DNA of 64,000 nt from CAIQJJ01 sp049325275. GTDB taxonomy: Bacteria; Chloroflexota; Anaerolineae; Anaerolineales; UBA4823. The notes under the pieces are model-generated. The model was not told the origin of the DNA and ran no database searches. It saw nothing but the letters and a program-made list of their open reading frames with translations. Both the position numbers and the translations under genes were made by a program. The stretch spans positions 62,001 through 126,000 of the forward strand of contig JBMOLU010000090.1 in assembly GCA_049325275.1 (NCBI GenBank), read 5' to 3'. Below, piece after piece: positions 16,302 to 25,546 of the stretch; position 1 is the first letter of the stretch; each line of letters begins with the position of its first letter.

Positions 16302-17996
16302 ATGAAAAAACTTCGTTGGCCAATCCTCATCGCCATCCTGGCAATCGCTGCGATTGCGGTTTTGCTCTACACGCAGCAACAACCCCAGCCGCAAAGCCCG
16401 GCAGAACCGATCGATGAAGTCATCATCGAACCGGAAAGCGGCGGTATCTATGTCGAGGGACTGGTGGGCGCACTGGGCCGCCTCAACCCCCTGTTGGATA
16501 CCTATAACAGCGTCGACCAGGATGTCAATCGTTTGCTCTACAGCCGCCTGCTCTATTTCGATGAAAGCGGCCTGGCCCACGGCGAGCTGGCCGATTCGTG
16601 GGGTATTTCCAATGATGGCCTGATTTACAACTTCTCGCTGCGTAAGAATGCCTTCTGGCACGATGGCGAGCCGGTGACCAGTGATGACGTGATCTTCACC
16701 ATTGAAATGATGCGCAGCGAAAGCTCACTGCTTCCACCGGCACAGCGTGAACTGTGGTACCAGGTCGGTGTAGAACGCATGGACGACAAAACCCTGCGCT
16801 TCATTCTGCCCGAACCTTACATGCCTTTCGTCGAGAACCTGACATTTGGCATCGTCCCCGCCCACCTGCTAGGCGACTTGACCTTCGAAGAAGTCACCAA
16901 CGATCACTTCAACCTGGCCCCTGTTGGCAGCGGGCCTTATCGCTTCGAGAAGTTAATCGTGGAAGATGGCAAGATCAAAGGTGTAACGCTCTTGCCTTTT
17001 GAAAAATATTACAAGACCGTGCCCTACATCGAACAGATCACCTTCCGCTACTATCCAACCGCCGAGGCTGCCCTGAAGGCCTACCAACAAGGCGAAACTA
17101 TGGGCATCGGGCGTGTGACCATCGACATCCTGCCCCAGGCCCTCGGAGAAGCAAAGTTAGGGCTACACACCAGCCTGCTCTCGGGATTGTCGCTGGTTTA
17201 CCTCAACCTGGACAACCCGAGCGTATCGTTCTTGCAAGATATCAACGTGCGCCGGGCGCTGATGATGGGCATCAACCGCCAGTGGATCATCGACAACGTG
17301 CTCGCCGGGCAGGCCGTGCAAGCCCACGGGCCTATCTTCCCCAGTTCGTGGGCCTACTACGACGGCATCGAACACATCGGCTACGATCCCAATGCCGCCG
17401 TCAAGTTACTGCGTGAAGCAGGCTATACCATCCCGGCCATCGGCGGCGAAGTGCGCGCCAGCGAGGGTGTCACCCTGACGTTTGAGCTGCTCTTCCCGGA
17501 TGATGAGCTCCACGCAGCCATGGCGGAGGCCATCCAGGAAGATTGGGCCAAGTTGGGGATCAGCATCGACCTGAAGGCCTTACCTTACGATGAGCTGGTC
17601 GGCACCCGCCTTGAAGCGCGTGACTATCAGGCCGCCCTGGTAGACCTCAACCTGATGCAGTCTGCCGACCCCGATCCCTATCCCTTCTGGCACCAGGCGC
17701 AGATCACCGGCGGCCAAAACTACGCCAAGTGGGACGACCGCCCGGCAAGCGAGTATCTCGAACTGGCACGCGTGACCCTCGACCAGGCAGAGCGCATCCG
17801 CCTGTACCGCAATTTCCAGGTGCGCTTTGCACAGGAACTGCCTGCCCTGCCGCTGTACTACCCCGTCTACACGTATGGCGTGGACAACAGCGTTCAGGGC
17901 GTGAGCGTGGGCCCACTGTACGCCCCCAGTGACCGCTTGAACAACCTGCCAGGTTGGTTCTTGCTGGCGAAAAAATCGACGACATCGCAGCAGTAA
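16302..17996 (+). CDS. ABC-transporter substrate-binding protein, family 5 (oligopeptide type)
   Basis: A 564-residue extracytoplasmic binding protein. An N-terminal signal anchor (WPILIAILAIAAIAVLLY) lacks a lipobox cysteine, so it is probably held by the uncleaved helix or released. The mature domain has the family-5 signature region YNFSLRKNAFWHDGEPVTSDDVIFTIE and the later NVRRALMMGINRQWIIDN. Known ligands are peptides, nickel, glycosides and others, and the ligand here is unknown. No permease or ATPase genes are adjacent, so the rest of the transporter must be elsewhere. It follows secG on the same strand after 183 bp in which I see nothing coding. Confidence 0.88.
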   Translation: MKKLRWPILIAILAIAAIAVLLYTQQQPQPQSPAEPIDEVIIEPESGGIYVEGLVGALGRLNPLLDTYNSVDQDVNRLLYSRLLYFDESGLAHGELADSWGISNDGLIYNFSLRKNAFWHDGEPVTSDDVIFTIEMMRSESSLLPPAQRELWYQVGVERMDDKTLRFILPEPYMPFVENLTFGIVPAHLLGDLTFEEVTNDHFNLAPVGSGPYRFEKLIVEDGKIKGVTLLPFEKYYKTVPYIEQITFRYYPTAEAALKAYQQGETMGIGRVTIDILPQALGEAKLGLHTSLLSGLSLVYLNLDNPSVSFLQDINVRRALMMGINRQWIIDNVLAGQAVQAHGPIFPSSWAYYDGIEHIGYDPNAAVKLLREAGYTIPAIGGEVRASEGVTLTFELLFPDDELHAAMAEAIQEDWAKLGISIDLKALPYDELVGTRLEARDYQAALVDLNLMQSADPDPYPFWHQAQITGGQNYAKWDDRPASEYLELARVTLDQAERIRLYRNFQVRFAQELPALPLYYPVYTYGVDNSVQGVSVGPLYAPSDRLNNLPGWFLLAKKSTTSQQ

Positions 17997-18016
17997 CGCC
18001 GTCCGCTTTATCTTCT

Positions 18017-18052
18017 CACAAGGCCCCGGAGAAACTATCCCGGGGCTTTGTG
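18017..18052 (+). terminator. terminator of the binding-protein gene
   Basis: CACAAGGCCCCGG and CCGGGGCTTTGTG pair with one internal mismatch, followed by GTTT. It lies 20 bp after the stop codon. Confidence 0.75.
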
Positions 18053-18092
18053 GTTTAAAAACGCCCCACGGCTTGAAAAACATCCTTATTTC

Positions 18093-18121
18093 TTGACAGA
18101 ATCGCCAGATCGAATTAGAGT
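18093..18121 (+). promoter_or_regulatory. xylanase promoter
   Basis: TTGACA, a 17-bp spacer, then TAGAGT (4 of 6 consensus bases). The start site should be near 18128, just ahead of a LacI-type operator, and the leader before the xylanase ATG is about 330 nt. Confidence 0.6.
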
Positions 18122-18135
18122 CGGTAAGACAGATA

Positions 18136-18149
18136 TGTAAGCGCTCACA
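18136..18149 (+). promoter_or_regulatory. LacI/CcpA-type operator
   Basis: TGTAAGCGCTCACA is a 14-bp near-perfect palindrome with the AGCGCT centre typical of LacI-family and catabolite-responsive sites. It lies about 8 to 21 bases after the predicted transcription start, a position that would allow repression. No LacI-family gene is in this window. Confidence 0.65.
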
Positions 18150-18297
18150 CACTCTCACGCAGCGTATGAATCCATCCAACGATCTGCTATGCATTCTTTT
18201 CCATTGCGTTTTTACGCGGATCAAGGCGAACAACCTGCCACAGCAGGCGACAGCGTTCGTTAACGCCGGTACTGTCTTTCTTCTCAGCAGTGCGCCA

Positions 18298-18348
18298 CAC
18301 AAGGGTTGAAAGTTCGTGGAAATCCCACACTTTCAACCCTTGTGTTTT
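18298..18348 (+). terminator. strong leader hairpin with U-tract, possible attenuator of the xylanase gene
   Basis: CACAAGGGTTGAAAGT and ACTTTCAACCCTTGTG form a perfect 16-bp stem. The 15-nt loop can itself pair (GTGG with CCAC), and TTTT follows directly. It lies inside the predicted leader, 114 bp before the xylanase ATG and well after the previous gene's own terminator. A 47-codon frame without a ribosome-binding site (18166-18309) ends inside the stem. Confidence 0.6.
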
Positions 18349-18461
18349 AAGACATTGCCGATCCTTTCGGATTTCGGCAGCCCCCCCCCGAGGTTTGCCC
18401 GACAGGCGCTGTCTGCAAACCCACAGGGAAAAAACCACAGCAAGAAAAAGGAGAACCACAC

Positions 18462-21400
18462 ATGTCAGATAGAAAGAGATCGTTCACCAAACGGGGCTTG
18501 CTCTTTCTGCCCCCCCTGCTCACCGCCCTCATTTTGGTGATGGTGCTGAGCTTTTTGTTCGCTTTCAAGCCGTCTGAAAACGCAGCCGCAGCCCTGGACG
18601 CCAAAGAGATGGCCGCTCCCAACGCGACCGTCGTCCTTGAAAACGGCTTCGAGGATGGCACCACGCAAGGTTGGGTGGGACGCGGGGCCGCCATGGTCGC
18701 CGTCACCAACACAGAAGCCATCGGCACCTACAGCCTGCTGACAACCGGACGCGCGTCGGGCTGGCACGGACCGAGCCGCAATGTGTTAGACCTGCTCGAA
18801 CCGGACGTCACCTACGAAATCAGCGCTTCGGTTCGCCTGGTTGCCGGCCAATCGGCGCCCAACGTCAAGATGACCATCCAACGCACCCCCACCGGCGGCT
18901 CGCAAACCTGGGACCCGATCGCAAGCAACACCAACGTCACCGATACCCAGTGGGTTACGCTGCATGGAACGTACAGCTTCACCGGTGAAGCCTCCGAGCT
19001 GACGCTCTACCTGGAAAGCGACAGCGCTACCGTCGAGTTTTACGTCGACGATGTCGTTATCGTCGAACTGCCTCCCACCTGGACGTATGACTTCGAAGAT
19101 CAGACCACCCAGGGCTGGGCGCCACGCGGCAACATCAGTGTGACGTTACAGGTAACCGACACGCTTGCCCATGACAGCGACTGGAGCCTGCTGACCACCG
19201 GGCGCTCGTCCGGATGGCACGGGCCGAGCCTGGATTTGCTCAGCCTTGGCATCATGGAACCTGGCGCGACGTACAACATCGACGCGTACGTCCGCCTGGT
19301 CACCGGCACCGCCACCAGCCGCATCAATACGGCAATCGTCCAAACCGTCGACGGCACAGATGGCTATCCCTGGATCGCCAGCGACAGCAGCGCCACCGAT
19401 GGTGTCTGGATTCGCCTCAACGGTGACTACGTATGCCCGACCGGAGAGATCACCCAACTGACGCTTTACGTCGAAAGCAGCATAGCAAATGCCGCGTACT
19501 ATATCGACGACATCACGATCACCCGCACGGCGCCGCCCCCCAGCGAACCACCGCCGCCCGTCCAGCTCGACCTGCCATCGGTCTATCAAACGCTATCTTC
19601 TTACTTCATCGTCGGCGCGGCCATCGAGCCAGATCAGCTCGACGATATTCGCCACACCGAGCTGCTAACCCATCACTTCAACAGCATCACGCCCGAAAAC
19701 GTGATGAAGCCCGGCCCCATCCACCCATCCGAAGCCACCTACAACTGGACCGGTAGCGACGAGATCGTCCAATTTGCCGAGGATCACAACATGTACGTCC
19801 ACGGCCACGCGCTCGTCTGGCACCAACAAAATGCGTTGTGGATGTTCCAGAACAGCGCCGGCGTCTACTTTACGCCGACCGTAGAAAACAAGGCCATCGT
19901 CCTGGCCCGCCTGGAAGATCATATCGAACAGGTGGTCACCCGCTATCAGGAAGTTGACGTCTGGGACGTGGTCAACGAAGTGATCGACCCCAACCAGCCC
20001 GACTGCCTGCGCCACAGCATCTGGTACACCATGACCGGCAGCGATTACATCACCGTTGCCTTCCAGACTGCCGCCCAGTTTGCCCCGGCCGACGCGTCCC
20101 TGATCATCAACGATTACAGCACCACCGATCCCAACAAACGTGCCTGTCTTTATCGCGTCGTCGAGGACATGCTGGCCGCCGGCGTCCCGGTAGAGGGCAT
20201 CGGGCACCAGATGCACGTCAACATCGAAGCCCCCTCGGCCAACGCCATCGAACAAACGCTGATCATGTTCTCCGACCTCGGCCTGGAACAGCACATTACC
20301 GAGCTGGACATGAGTCTTTACACCAACGACTTCGACAACTACGGCAGTAACGTGCCCGAGGAAGTGCTGGTCAGGCAAGGCTATCGCTACCGCGACATCT
20401 TCAATGTCCTGCGCCGTCAGGCTGTGCCGGCGAATATCGAGTCCGTCACCTTCTGGGGCCTGGCCGACGACCACACCTGGCTCAGTACCTGGCCAACCAC
20501 CCGCACCAACCTGCCGCTGCTCTTCGACACCCAGTTGCAGGCCAAGTGGGCTTACTGGGGCATCATAGATCCGACGCAGTTGCCCGTGTTGCCCAAGGAA
20601 CTGGATACTCCCGCAGGGACCCCCGCCATCGACGGTAACACCGAAATGCTGTGGGAACTGCTGCCCAAAGAACAACTGGACAACCACGAGACGCTAACGG
20701 TTAGCTTCCACACCCGCTGGGATGAAGACTATCTCTACGTCTTCGTTGAGGTCGGCGATGCCACCGGAGACACAGGGGACAAAGTCGAGCTCTTCGTGGA
20801 CGAAGACAACAGTAAAAGCGGCGCATACGATGCCTACGACCAGCACTACATCTACCAGAACGGCCTCGTCACGCCATCCGTGGGCGTCCTTTTTGGCGTC
20901 TCGCAGCAGGCAGGCGGCTACCAGCTCGAAATCGGCCTGCCTCTCAGCATGACGGCCGCCGCTGGAAACGAGATCGGCTTCGACCTGCGCATTACCGACG
21001 GCAGCAATGCCGAATACCCGCTCTCTTGGACCGATCTGAGCAACAGCCAGGACACCGACACGTCGAAGTTCGGCACCCTAACCCTCGTGGACGCCGTCAA
21101 AACCACCGATGCCCTGCCGGGCATGCCCGTTGTCGATGGCATCGAGGACGCTGTCTGGGCCGAGGCGGAGGAAATCAGCACCGATATCTGGGTCCTCGAT
21201 ACGATCTCGGGTACCGGCTCAACGGCCAAGGCCAAGACGCTGTGGGACGGCAGCAACCACCTGTACGTCTACACCGTCGTCTCCGATACGCTCTTGAGCG
21301 ATGCCAGTGCCAACGCGTACGAGCAAGACTCGATCGAAGTCTTCCTCGACCAGAACAATGCCAAAACCGAAGAGTACGAGGCATCTGGGGACGGCCAATA

Positions 21401-22004
21401 CCGCATCAACTTCAAAAACCAGTACAGCTTCCGCGGCGATGCATCGGCCGACACGATCAGCAGCACCACCCGCATCCTGACCATCACCAGCGGCACGGAC
21501 GTCATCACGGTAGGCTATGCCGTCGAAATGATGTTCACGCTGAACATCACCCCTGAAAACGGAACCCTAATCGGCTTCGATCTCCAGGTCAACAACGACG
21601 AGGATGGCGACGGAACCCGTGACAGCGTAGCCAAGTGGAACGATCCGACCGACAATTCCTGGCAAAACACGTCCGGGTACGGCGTACTGCGCTTCCGCAA
21701 CAGCAACACCCTCACCCTGACCTTCGCCGGCGACGGCAGCGGTAGGGTAACGAGCGATCCGGTGGGCCTGGATTGCGGTGATTCCTGCTCCGTGGAATTC
21801 TCCATCGGGGAAGTGGTTACCCTGACGGCCACCGCCGACGCCGATTCGATCTTCACCGGCTGGAGCGGCGAAGGCTGCACCGGCACAGACGTGTGCGTGG
21901 TGACCCTTTCGCAGGCACGCAACGTCACCGCCACTTTCGTCCGGGTCATCGAATACAAAGTCTATCTCCCCTTCATCACCAGAAATAACACCCAAGCGCC
22001 CTAA
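18462..22004 (+). CDS. secreted multidomain GH10 endo-1,4-beta-xylanase
   Basis: A 1180-residue secreted enzyme. Order: signal segment with hydrophobic LLFLPPLLTALILVMVLSFL (about 12-35); two carbohydrate-binding modules of the CBM4/9-22 jelly-roll type (about 50-200 and 207-350), which share the phrase SLLTTGR-SGWHGPS; a Pro-rich linker (about 355-365); GH10 catalytic domain (about 370-700); two CBM9-like modules (about 710-880 and 880-1080); and a repeat with GWSGEGCTGTDVCVVTLS. GH10 motifs are HALVWHQQ, the acid/base E506 in WDVVNEV, and the nucleophile E614 in ITELDMS. The last residues, YKVYLPFITRN, match a tail common in secreted Chloroflexi proteins that may act in surface sorting. ATG follows AAGGAG. 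Xylan hydrolysis outside the cell is the expected role. Confidence 0.93.
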   Translation: MSDRKRSFTKRGLLFLPPLLTALILVMVLSFLFAFKPSENAAAALDAKEMAAPNATVVLENGFEDGTTQGWVGRGAAMVAVTNTEAIGTYSLLTTGRASGWHGPSRNVLDLLEPDVTYEISASVRLVAGQSAPNVKMTIQRTPTGGSQTWDPIASNTNVTDTQWVTLHGTYSFTGEASELTLYLESDSATVEFYVDDVVIVELPPTWTYDFEDQTTQGWAPRGNISVTLQVTDTLAHDSDWSLLTTGRSSGWHGPSLDLLSLGIMEPGATYNIDAYVRLVTGTATSRINTAIVQTVDGTDGYPWIASDSSATDGVWIRLNGDYVCPTGEITQLTLYVESSIANAAYYIDDITITRTAPPPSEPPPPVQLDLPSVYQTLSSYFIVGAAIEPDQLDDIRHTELLTHHFNSITPENVMKPGPIHPSEATYNWTGSDEIVQFAEDHNMYVHGHALVWHQQNALWMFQNSAGVYFTPTVENKAIVLARLEDHIEQVVTRYQEVDVWDVVNEVIDPNQPDCLRHSIWYTMTGSDYITVAFQTAAQFAPADASLIINDYSTTDPNKRACLYRVVEDMLAAGVPVEGIGHQMHVNIEAPSANAIEQTLIMFSDLGLEQHITELDMSLYTNDFDNYGSNVPEEVLVRQGYRYRDIFNVLRRQAVPANIESVTFWGLADDHTWLSTWPTTRTNLPLLFDTQLQAKWAYWGIIDPTQLPVLPKELDTPAGTPAIDGNTEMLWELLPKEQLDNHETLTVSFHTRWDEDYLYVFVEVGDATGDTGDKVELFVDEDNSKSGAYDAYDQHYIYQNGLVTPSVGVLFGVSQQAGGYQLEIGLPLSMTAAAGNEIGFDLRITDGSNAEYPLSWTDLSNSQDTDTSKFGTLTLVDAVKTTDALPGMPVVDGIEDAVWAEAEEISTDIWVLDTISGTGSTAKAKTLWDGSNHLYVYTVVSDTLLSDASANAYEQDSIEVFLDQNNAKTEEYEASGDGQYRINFKNQYSFRGDASADTISSTTRILTITSGTDVITVGYAVEMMFTLNITPENGTLIGFDLQVNNDEDGDGTRDSVAKWNDPTDNSWQNTSGYGVLRFRNSNTLTLTFAGDGSGRVTSDPVGLDCGDSCSVEFSIGEVVTLTATADADSIFTGWSGEGCTGTDVCVVTLSQARNVTATFVRVIEYKVYLPFITRNNTQAP

Positions 22005-22022
22005 TCGTAAGGCGCGATAGAC

Positions 22023-22069
22023 AAAAAAAACGGGCTGTCTGGCAATTTCCAGGCAGCCCGTTTTTTTTT
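22023..22069. terminator. bidirectional terminator, xylanase and kamA
   Basis: CGGGCTGTCTGG and CCAGGCAGCCCG pair with one internal mismatch, with an A-run on the left and nine T residues on the right, so it can end transcripts from both convergent genes. Confidence 0.9.
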
Positions 22070-23410
22070 CTATCCCTGCTCGACTCCGCTATCCCCCGAA
22101 CCAATGCCCAGCGGCACCCACTTCTTATCGTCTTTCAAACGATGCGCGCCTCCGCCACGCCCATGCGTGTCTTCGAAACCGGCGGGCTTGATGAACATCC
22201 GTTGCCCTTCGAGCAAACCGGAGATGCCTTCCTGCCCCGGCTCGAGGCGTTTGACGCCCTTGAAAGCGGCCGCATCACCGGGGTGATAATCCACCGGCTC
22301 TTCGTACGTCGTGATGAAGCCTTCGAAATTGCGCAAGACGATTTTGTGATCGGACATCGAAATGAGGTAATTGGGAGTGACGGGGATTTTGCCGCCCCCG
22401 CCGGGCGCGTCCACCACGTACGTCGGCACGGCAAAGCCGGTGGTATGGCCGCGCAGGCCTTCCATAATCTCAATCCCCTTGGCAACCGGGGTGCGGAAGT
22501 GCCCGGCGCCGTCCACCAGATCGCACTGGTAGAGGTAGTACGGGCGCACCCGCATCCGTACCAGGTCGTGAACGAGCTGGCGCTGGACGTGCACGTTATC
22601 GTTGACACCCGCCAGCAAAACCGACTGGTTGCCCAGGGGGATCCCGGCGCGTGCGAGCCTGTCGCACGCATCGGCCAGTTCCTGGGTAATTTCGCTGGCG
22701 TGGTTGACGTGAATGTTCAACCACAGGGGATGATACTTTTGCAGCATTTCGCAAAGCTCGTCGGTTACACGCATAGGGAGAAAAACCGGTACGCGGCTGC
22801 CGATACGGACGATTTCGATATGGGGGATCTCACGCAGGCGCGCCAGGATTTCGTCGAGGATTTTCGGCGCCAGCACGAGCGGATCGCCGCCCGAAAGCAG
22901 CACATCGCGTACCTGTGGGGTACGTTGCAGGTACGCGATCTGCGCTTCGAACTCGGCCCGCGAAAACTGCGCCAGCGGGTCGCCCACGATGCGCGAACGC
23001 GTGCAGTAGCGGCAGTAGGTGGCGCACTGCGTCGTCACCAGCATGAGCACACGGTCGGGGTAGCGATGCACCAGCCCAGGGACAGGAGAATGCTGATCTT
23101 CGGCCAGCGAATCCTCCATCATTGCCGTAAAAGGGGTCATTTCTGCCCCCGTCGGAATGACCTGCTTGCGGATCGGATCGTCGGGATCGTCCGGATCGAT
23201 CAGCGAGATGAAATAAGGCGTGATGTCTACACGGAAAATCCCCGGCGTAGAGAGGGCCTGGCGTTCGCTTTCTGTCAGTGGAAACACATTCTCGATGTCT
23301 TCTACTGAGTTCAAGCGGTTGGAAAGCTGCCAGCGCCAACTGGACCATTTATCGTCCGGGATGTCGGCATAGACTGGGGCTCGTTTGGAAGGAAAAGGAA
23401 GGTTGGACAT
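22070..23410 (-). CDS. kamA: lysine 2,3-aminomutase (KamA family)
   Basis: A 446-residue radical-SAM, PLP-dependent enzyme. The cluster cysteines are C129, C133 and C136 (CATYCRYC), and K341 in DAPGGGGKIPV is the PLP lysine. YLYQCDLVDGAGHFRTP is the family substrate region. It should convert L-lysine to beta-lysine. No lysine-fermentation genes (kamDE, kdd, kce) and no beta-lysine acetyltransferase (ablB) lie next to it, so its role as osmolyte synthesis or catabolism is open. Related EpmB-type enzymes are shorter and lack this C-terminal part. The last 30 residues are a low-complexity tail. Confidence 0.88.
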   Translation of the reverse strand: MSNLPFPSKRAPVYADIPDDKWSSWRWQLSNRLNSVEDIENVFPLTESERQALSTPGIFRVDITPYFISLIDPDDPDDPIRKQVIPTGAEMTPFTAMMEDSLAEDQHSPVPGLVHRYPDRVLMLVTTQCATYCRYCTRSRIVGDPLAQFSRAEFEAQIAYLQRTPQVRDVLLSGGDPLVLAPKILDEILARLREIPHIEIVRIGSRVPVFLPMRVTDELCEMLQKYHPLWLNIHVNHASEITQELADACDRLARAGIPLGNQSVLLAGVNDNVHVQRQLVHDLVRMRVRPYYLYQCDLVDGAGHFRTPVAKGIEIMEGLRGHTTGFAVPTYVVDAPGGGGKIPVTPNYLISMSDHKIVLRNFEGFITTYEEPVDYHPGDAAAFKGVKRLEPGQEGISGLLEGQRMFIKPAGFEDTHGRGGGAHRLKDDKKWVPLGIGSGDSGVEQG

Positions 23411-23497
23411 AGAAGCTCCTAGCCCGCATAAAGCGGAACGGCCCTAACCTTGCTCTTAATTCTGCGCTTTTTCTACACAGAACGCATGGGTTAGGCC

Positions 23498-24553
23498 CTA
23501 TGGGCTTACCAGCACTTCGATACTGGATAAGTGAGTCAGGCTGTTCGGGCGCTCGCCGTTTTGGCTGACGCTCAAGCGCACCCAGGTTGGTGAATCCACC
23601 AGGTAAGGCACCTCGATGGAGAACCTCCCGTATCCCGCCGACTGGCCAAGGGCTGCGTTGACGGGCGCAAACTGGTAACCGACCAGCTTGCCTTGTGCGT
23701 CGGTCAATTCGATTAAAACTTCTCCACGCTCAAGGCGCGCCTGCCCCACAACGGTGATCGCGCCGCCCTGGATCAACGAACTTGGGGCCGGTTGCGCGAT
23801 CAGGATGGTCTCGAGCAAATCGCCATAAGGATTGATGTCGGCATCCCCTACGGAAAGGAGCAAAACGTCGACGGAAGCCAGCGAGACGATCCGGCCAAAA
23901 TCATCATCCGTACTGATCACCAGACGGGCTTTCTCGGCCACGGCAGGCACCTCGAATTCCAGTTCTTCAAGGATGCTGATCACAGGACCGACGTCTTCCT
24001 CGGTAAAAGGATACATCTTCCGCATCAACAGGCGGCCGTCTTCGCCAAGCAGTTCGATCGTGACGTCATAAGTAGGTCCGGGTTTGATATAAGTAAACAG
24101 GCGCAGCGGCGAAAGTAGCTTCGACATCGGGCCCGGCGCAAAGATCTGAATGGCAGCGATGGGAATCTCGGGAGTCGTGGTGATGGTGGGGGTACGCGTC
24201 GGGCGGCGCGTCGCCGTGGGGAGGGCTGCCTCGCTGGGCCTGCTGGAGGGCGTGGGCGGCGCATCTTCGGTGGGCGTGTGCACCGGTTCGGGGGTTAGGG
24301 TAGCAGCCGCGGACAGGCCACCGGTCGTTTCAGCCAAAACGGGCAGTACATCGGAAGGCTGCGTGACGGGCGAGGTAGGCGTTTGCAAGATGGCAGCCGT
24401 CATGGCGATGACCGTCGGCAAATATTCGGTTGGATAAGGCGTGGGGAAGCTTGTAGATGGCCCGGTCACACAGGCGGCGAGCACAAGCATCAGGAGCAAT
24501 GGAGAGCAAACATAAACACGCTTTCGAGGAAAAAAAGGCATGTGCAAACCCAT
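23498..24553 (-). CDS. lipoprotein of unknown function with Thr/Pro linker
   Basis: A 351-residue exported protein. The signal peptide ends in the lipobox LVLAAC, so it should be lipid-anchored outside the membrane. A long Ser/Thr/Pro linker (about 65-130) leads to a beta-rich C-terminal region with IQIFAPGPMSKLLSPLRL and a later immunoglobulin-like module (about 245-350) with GGAITVVGQARLERGEVLIEL. That second part resembles the Gmad2-type module of cell-surface lipoproteins. An in-frame ATG four codons later (24541) is an alternative start. No function can be given. It ends the minus-strand run that starts at the nitrilase gene. Confidence 0.75.
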   Translation of the reverse strand: MGLHMPFFPRKRVYVCSPLLLMLVLAACVTGPSTSFPTPYPTEYLPTVIAMTAAILQTPTSPVTQPSDVLPVLAETTGGLSAAATLTPEPVHTPTEDAPPTPSSRPSEAALPTATRRPTRTPTITTTPEIPIAAIQIFAPGPMSKLLSPLRLFTYIKPGPTYDVTIELLGEDGRLLMRKMYPFTEEDVGPVISILEELEFEVPAVAEKARLVISTDDDFGRIVSLASVDVLLLSVGDADINPYGDLLETILIAQPAPSSLIQGGAITVVGQARLERGEVLIELTDAQGKLVGYQFAPVNAALGQSAGYGRFSIEVPYLVDSPTWVRLSVSQNGERPNSLTHLSSIEVLVSP

Positions 24554-24604
24554 CAGGTTTTGGGATCAGGAATCAAACCAGCCTATATTGAGCGCTTGCG
24601 GCCG

Positions 24605-24982
24605 TTACTTGGGCACTGGTTTTTGGGCGTATTGATTAATCGCCTCCAATAAGGACTGCAAACGTACCGGTTTGAGCATATAGGCCTGTGCGCCTGCAGC
24701 CTGGACGCGCGCCGCCGCGTCGAGCTCTGGGCCAGCGGAAAGCACGATCACCGGTAAAGAAGCTGTGTTCTTCTCGGCGCGTAAACGGTGAATTACCGCC
24801 AGGCCGCTCGTATCCGCCAGGTTCATGTCGACAAAAACCAGGTCAGGATGGGTCTCTTGAATGCTTTTGAAGGCTTCTTCGGCGGAATAAGCCATACCGG
24901 CCTGATGGCCGAAGAGCTCGACCGCTTTTTTGAGCGTCACCAGTGTATCGGGTTCATCATCGATAAAAAGCACATAGGCCAT
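24605..24982 (-). CDS. single-domain response regulator (CheY-like)
   Basis: A 125-residue stand-alone receiver. Acidic pocket D8/D9, phosphoacceptor D52, S82 and K104 are all present. There is no output domain, so it must act through protein partners. No kinase gene is adjacent. It lies between a PAP2 phosphatase and a lipoprotein on the same strand. Confidence 0.9.
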   Translation of the reverse strand: MAYVLFIDDEPDTLVTLKKAVELFGHQAGMAYSAEEAFKSIQETHPDLVFVDMNLADTSGLAVIHRLRAEKNTASLPVIVLSAGPELDAAARVQAAGAQAYMLKPVRLQSLLEAINQYAQKPVPK

Positions 24983-25020
24983 TGCGTACCATCCACGAAC
25001 CTATTCCGATAGAATCGGTT

Positions 25021-25545
25021 TTATTTTACCATGAGGGGCAACCACAGCCCAACCGCTGCGCCGAGCAATCCGCCCACCAGCAGGCCGGCAACGACATCCG
25101 AAAGATAGTGCACCCCCATCGCCACACGTGCCAGGCCTACACATGGCGCCCACCCCAGCAAGAGAATACCCAACCACTGCGGGGCGATCAATATTGCAGC
25201 AATAGCCAGCATCATGGCCCGCGCCGCATGGCCCGATGGAAAAGAATGGGGGTCGCTGGTGCGATAAACGCGTCCCCATTCGCCTGCTGGGCGCTGGCGT
25301 TTCACCGTAAACTTGATCGCCAGCACAAGCAGCGCCGTGCCCACCACCCCCAGGACAAGAACCAAAGCAACAAACTTCCATGCAGCATTTCCCAAGAGCC
25401 AGACAAAGGCCAGGCCCACCAGCCAGAACCAGGAATCGCCTGAATGGGCAAGCAAGATCGCCAGGCGGCGCAAGGGCGCCGGTGCCTCGTCCATACGCAG
25501 GCGAGCAGTCAAACGGACATCTAAGGCCAGCAGCTTTTTCATCAT
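25021..25545 (-). CDS. PAP2-family membrane phosphatase
   Basis: A 174-residue protein with five or six membrane helices and the three-part PAP2 signature: KFTVKRQRP, FPSGHAAR and ARVAMGVHYLSD, which supplies the catalytic histidines. Such enzymes remove phosphate from lipid phosphates, such as phosphatidate or undecaprenyl pyrophosphate. The ATG at 25545 lies 1 bp after the stop of the nucleotidyltransferase, so the two are translationally coupled. A second ATG follows immediately. Confidence 0.88.
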   Translation of the reverse strand: MMKKLLALDVRLTARLRMDEAPAPLRRLAILLAHSGDSWFWLVGLAFVWLLGNAAWKFVALVLVLGVVGTALLVLAIKFTVKRQRPAGEWGRVYRTSDPHSFPSGHAARAMMLAIAAILIAPQWLGILLLGWAPCVGLARVAMGVHYLSDVVAGLLVGGLLGAAVGLWLPLMVK

Positions 25546-25546
25546 G

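Noticed and set aside
18166..18309. 47-codon frame in the xylanase leader as a leader peptide
   Set aside because: No ribosome-binding site, no codon run linked to a regulatory amino acid, and it ends inside the hairpin by position only. It was kept only as a remark.
22142..23308. 388-residue open frame antisense to kamA
   Set aside because: Shadow of an intact conserved gene; composition is Arg/His-rich, as expected for a reverse frame.
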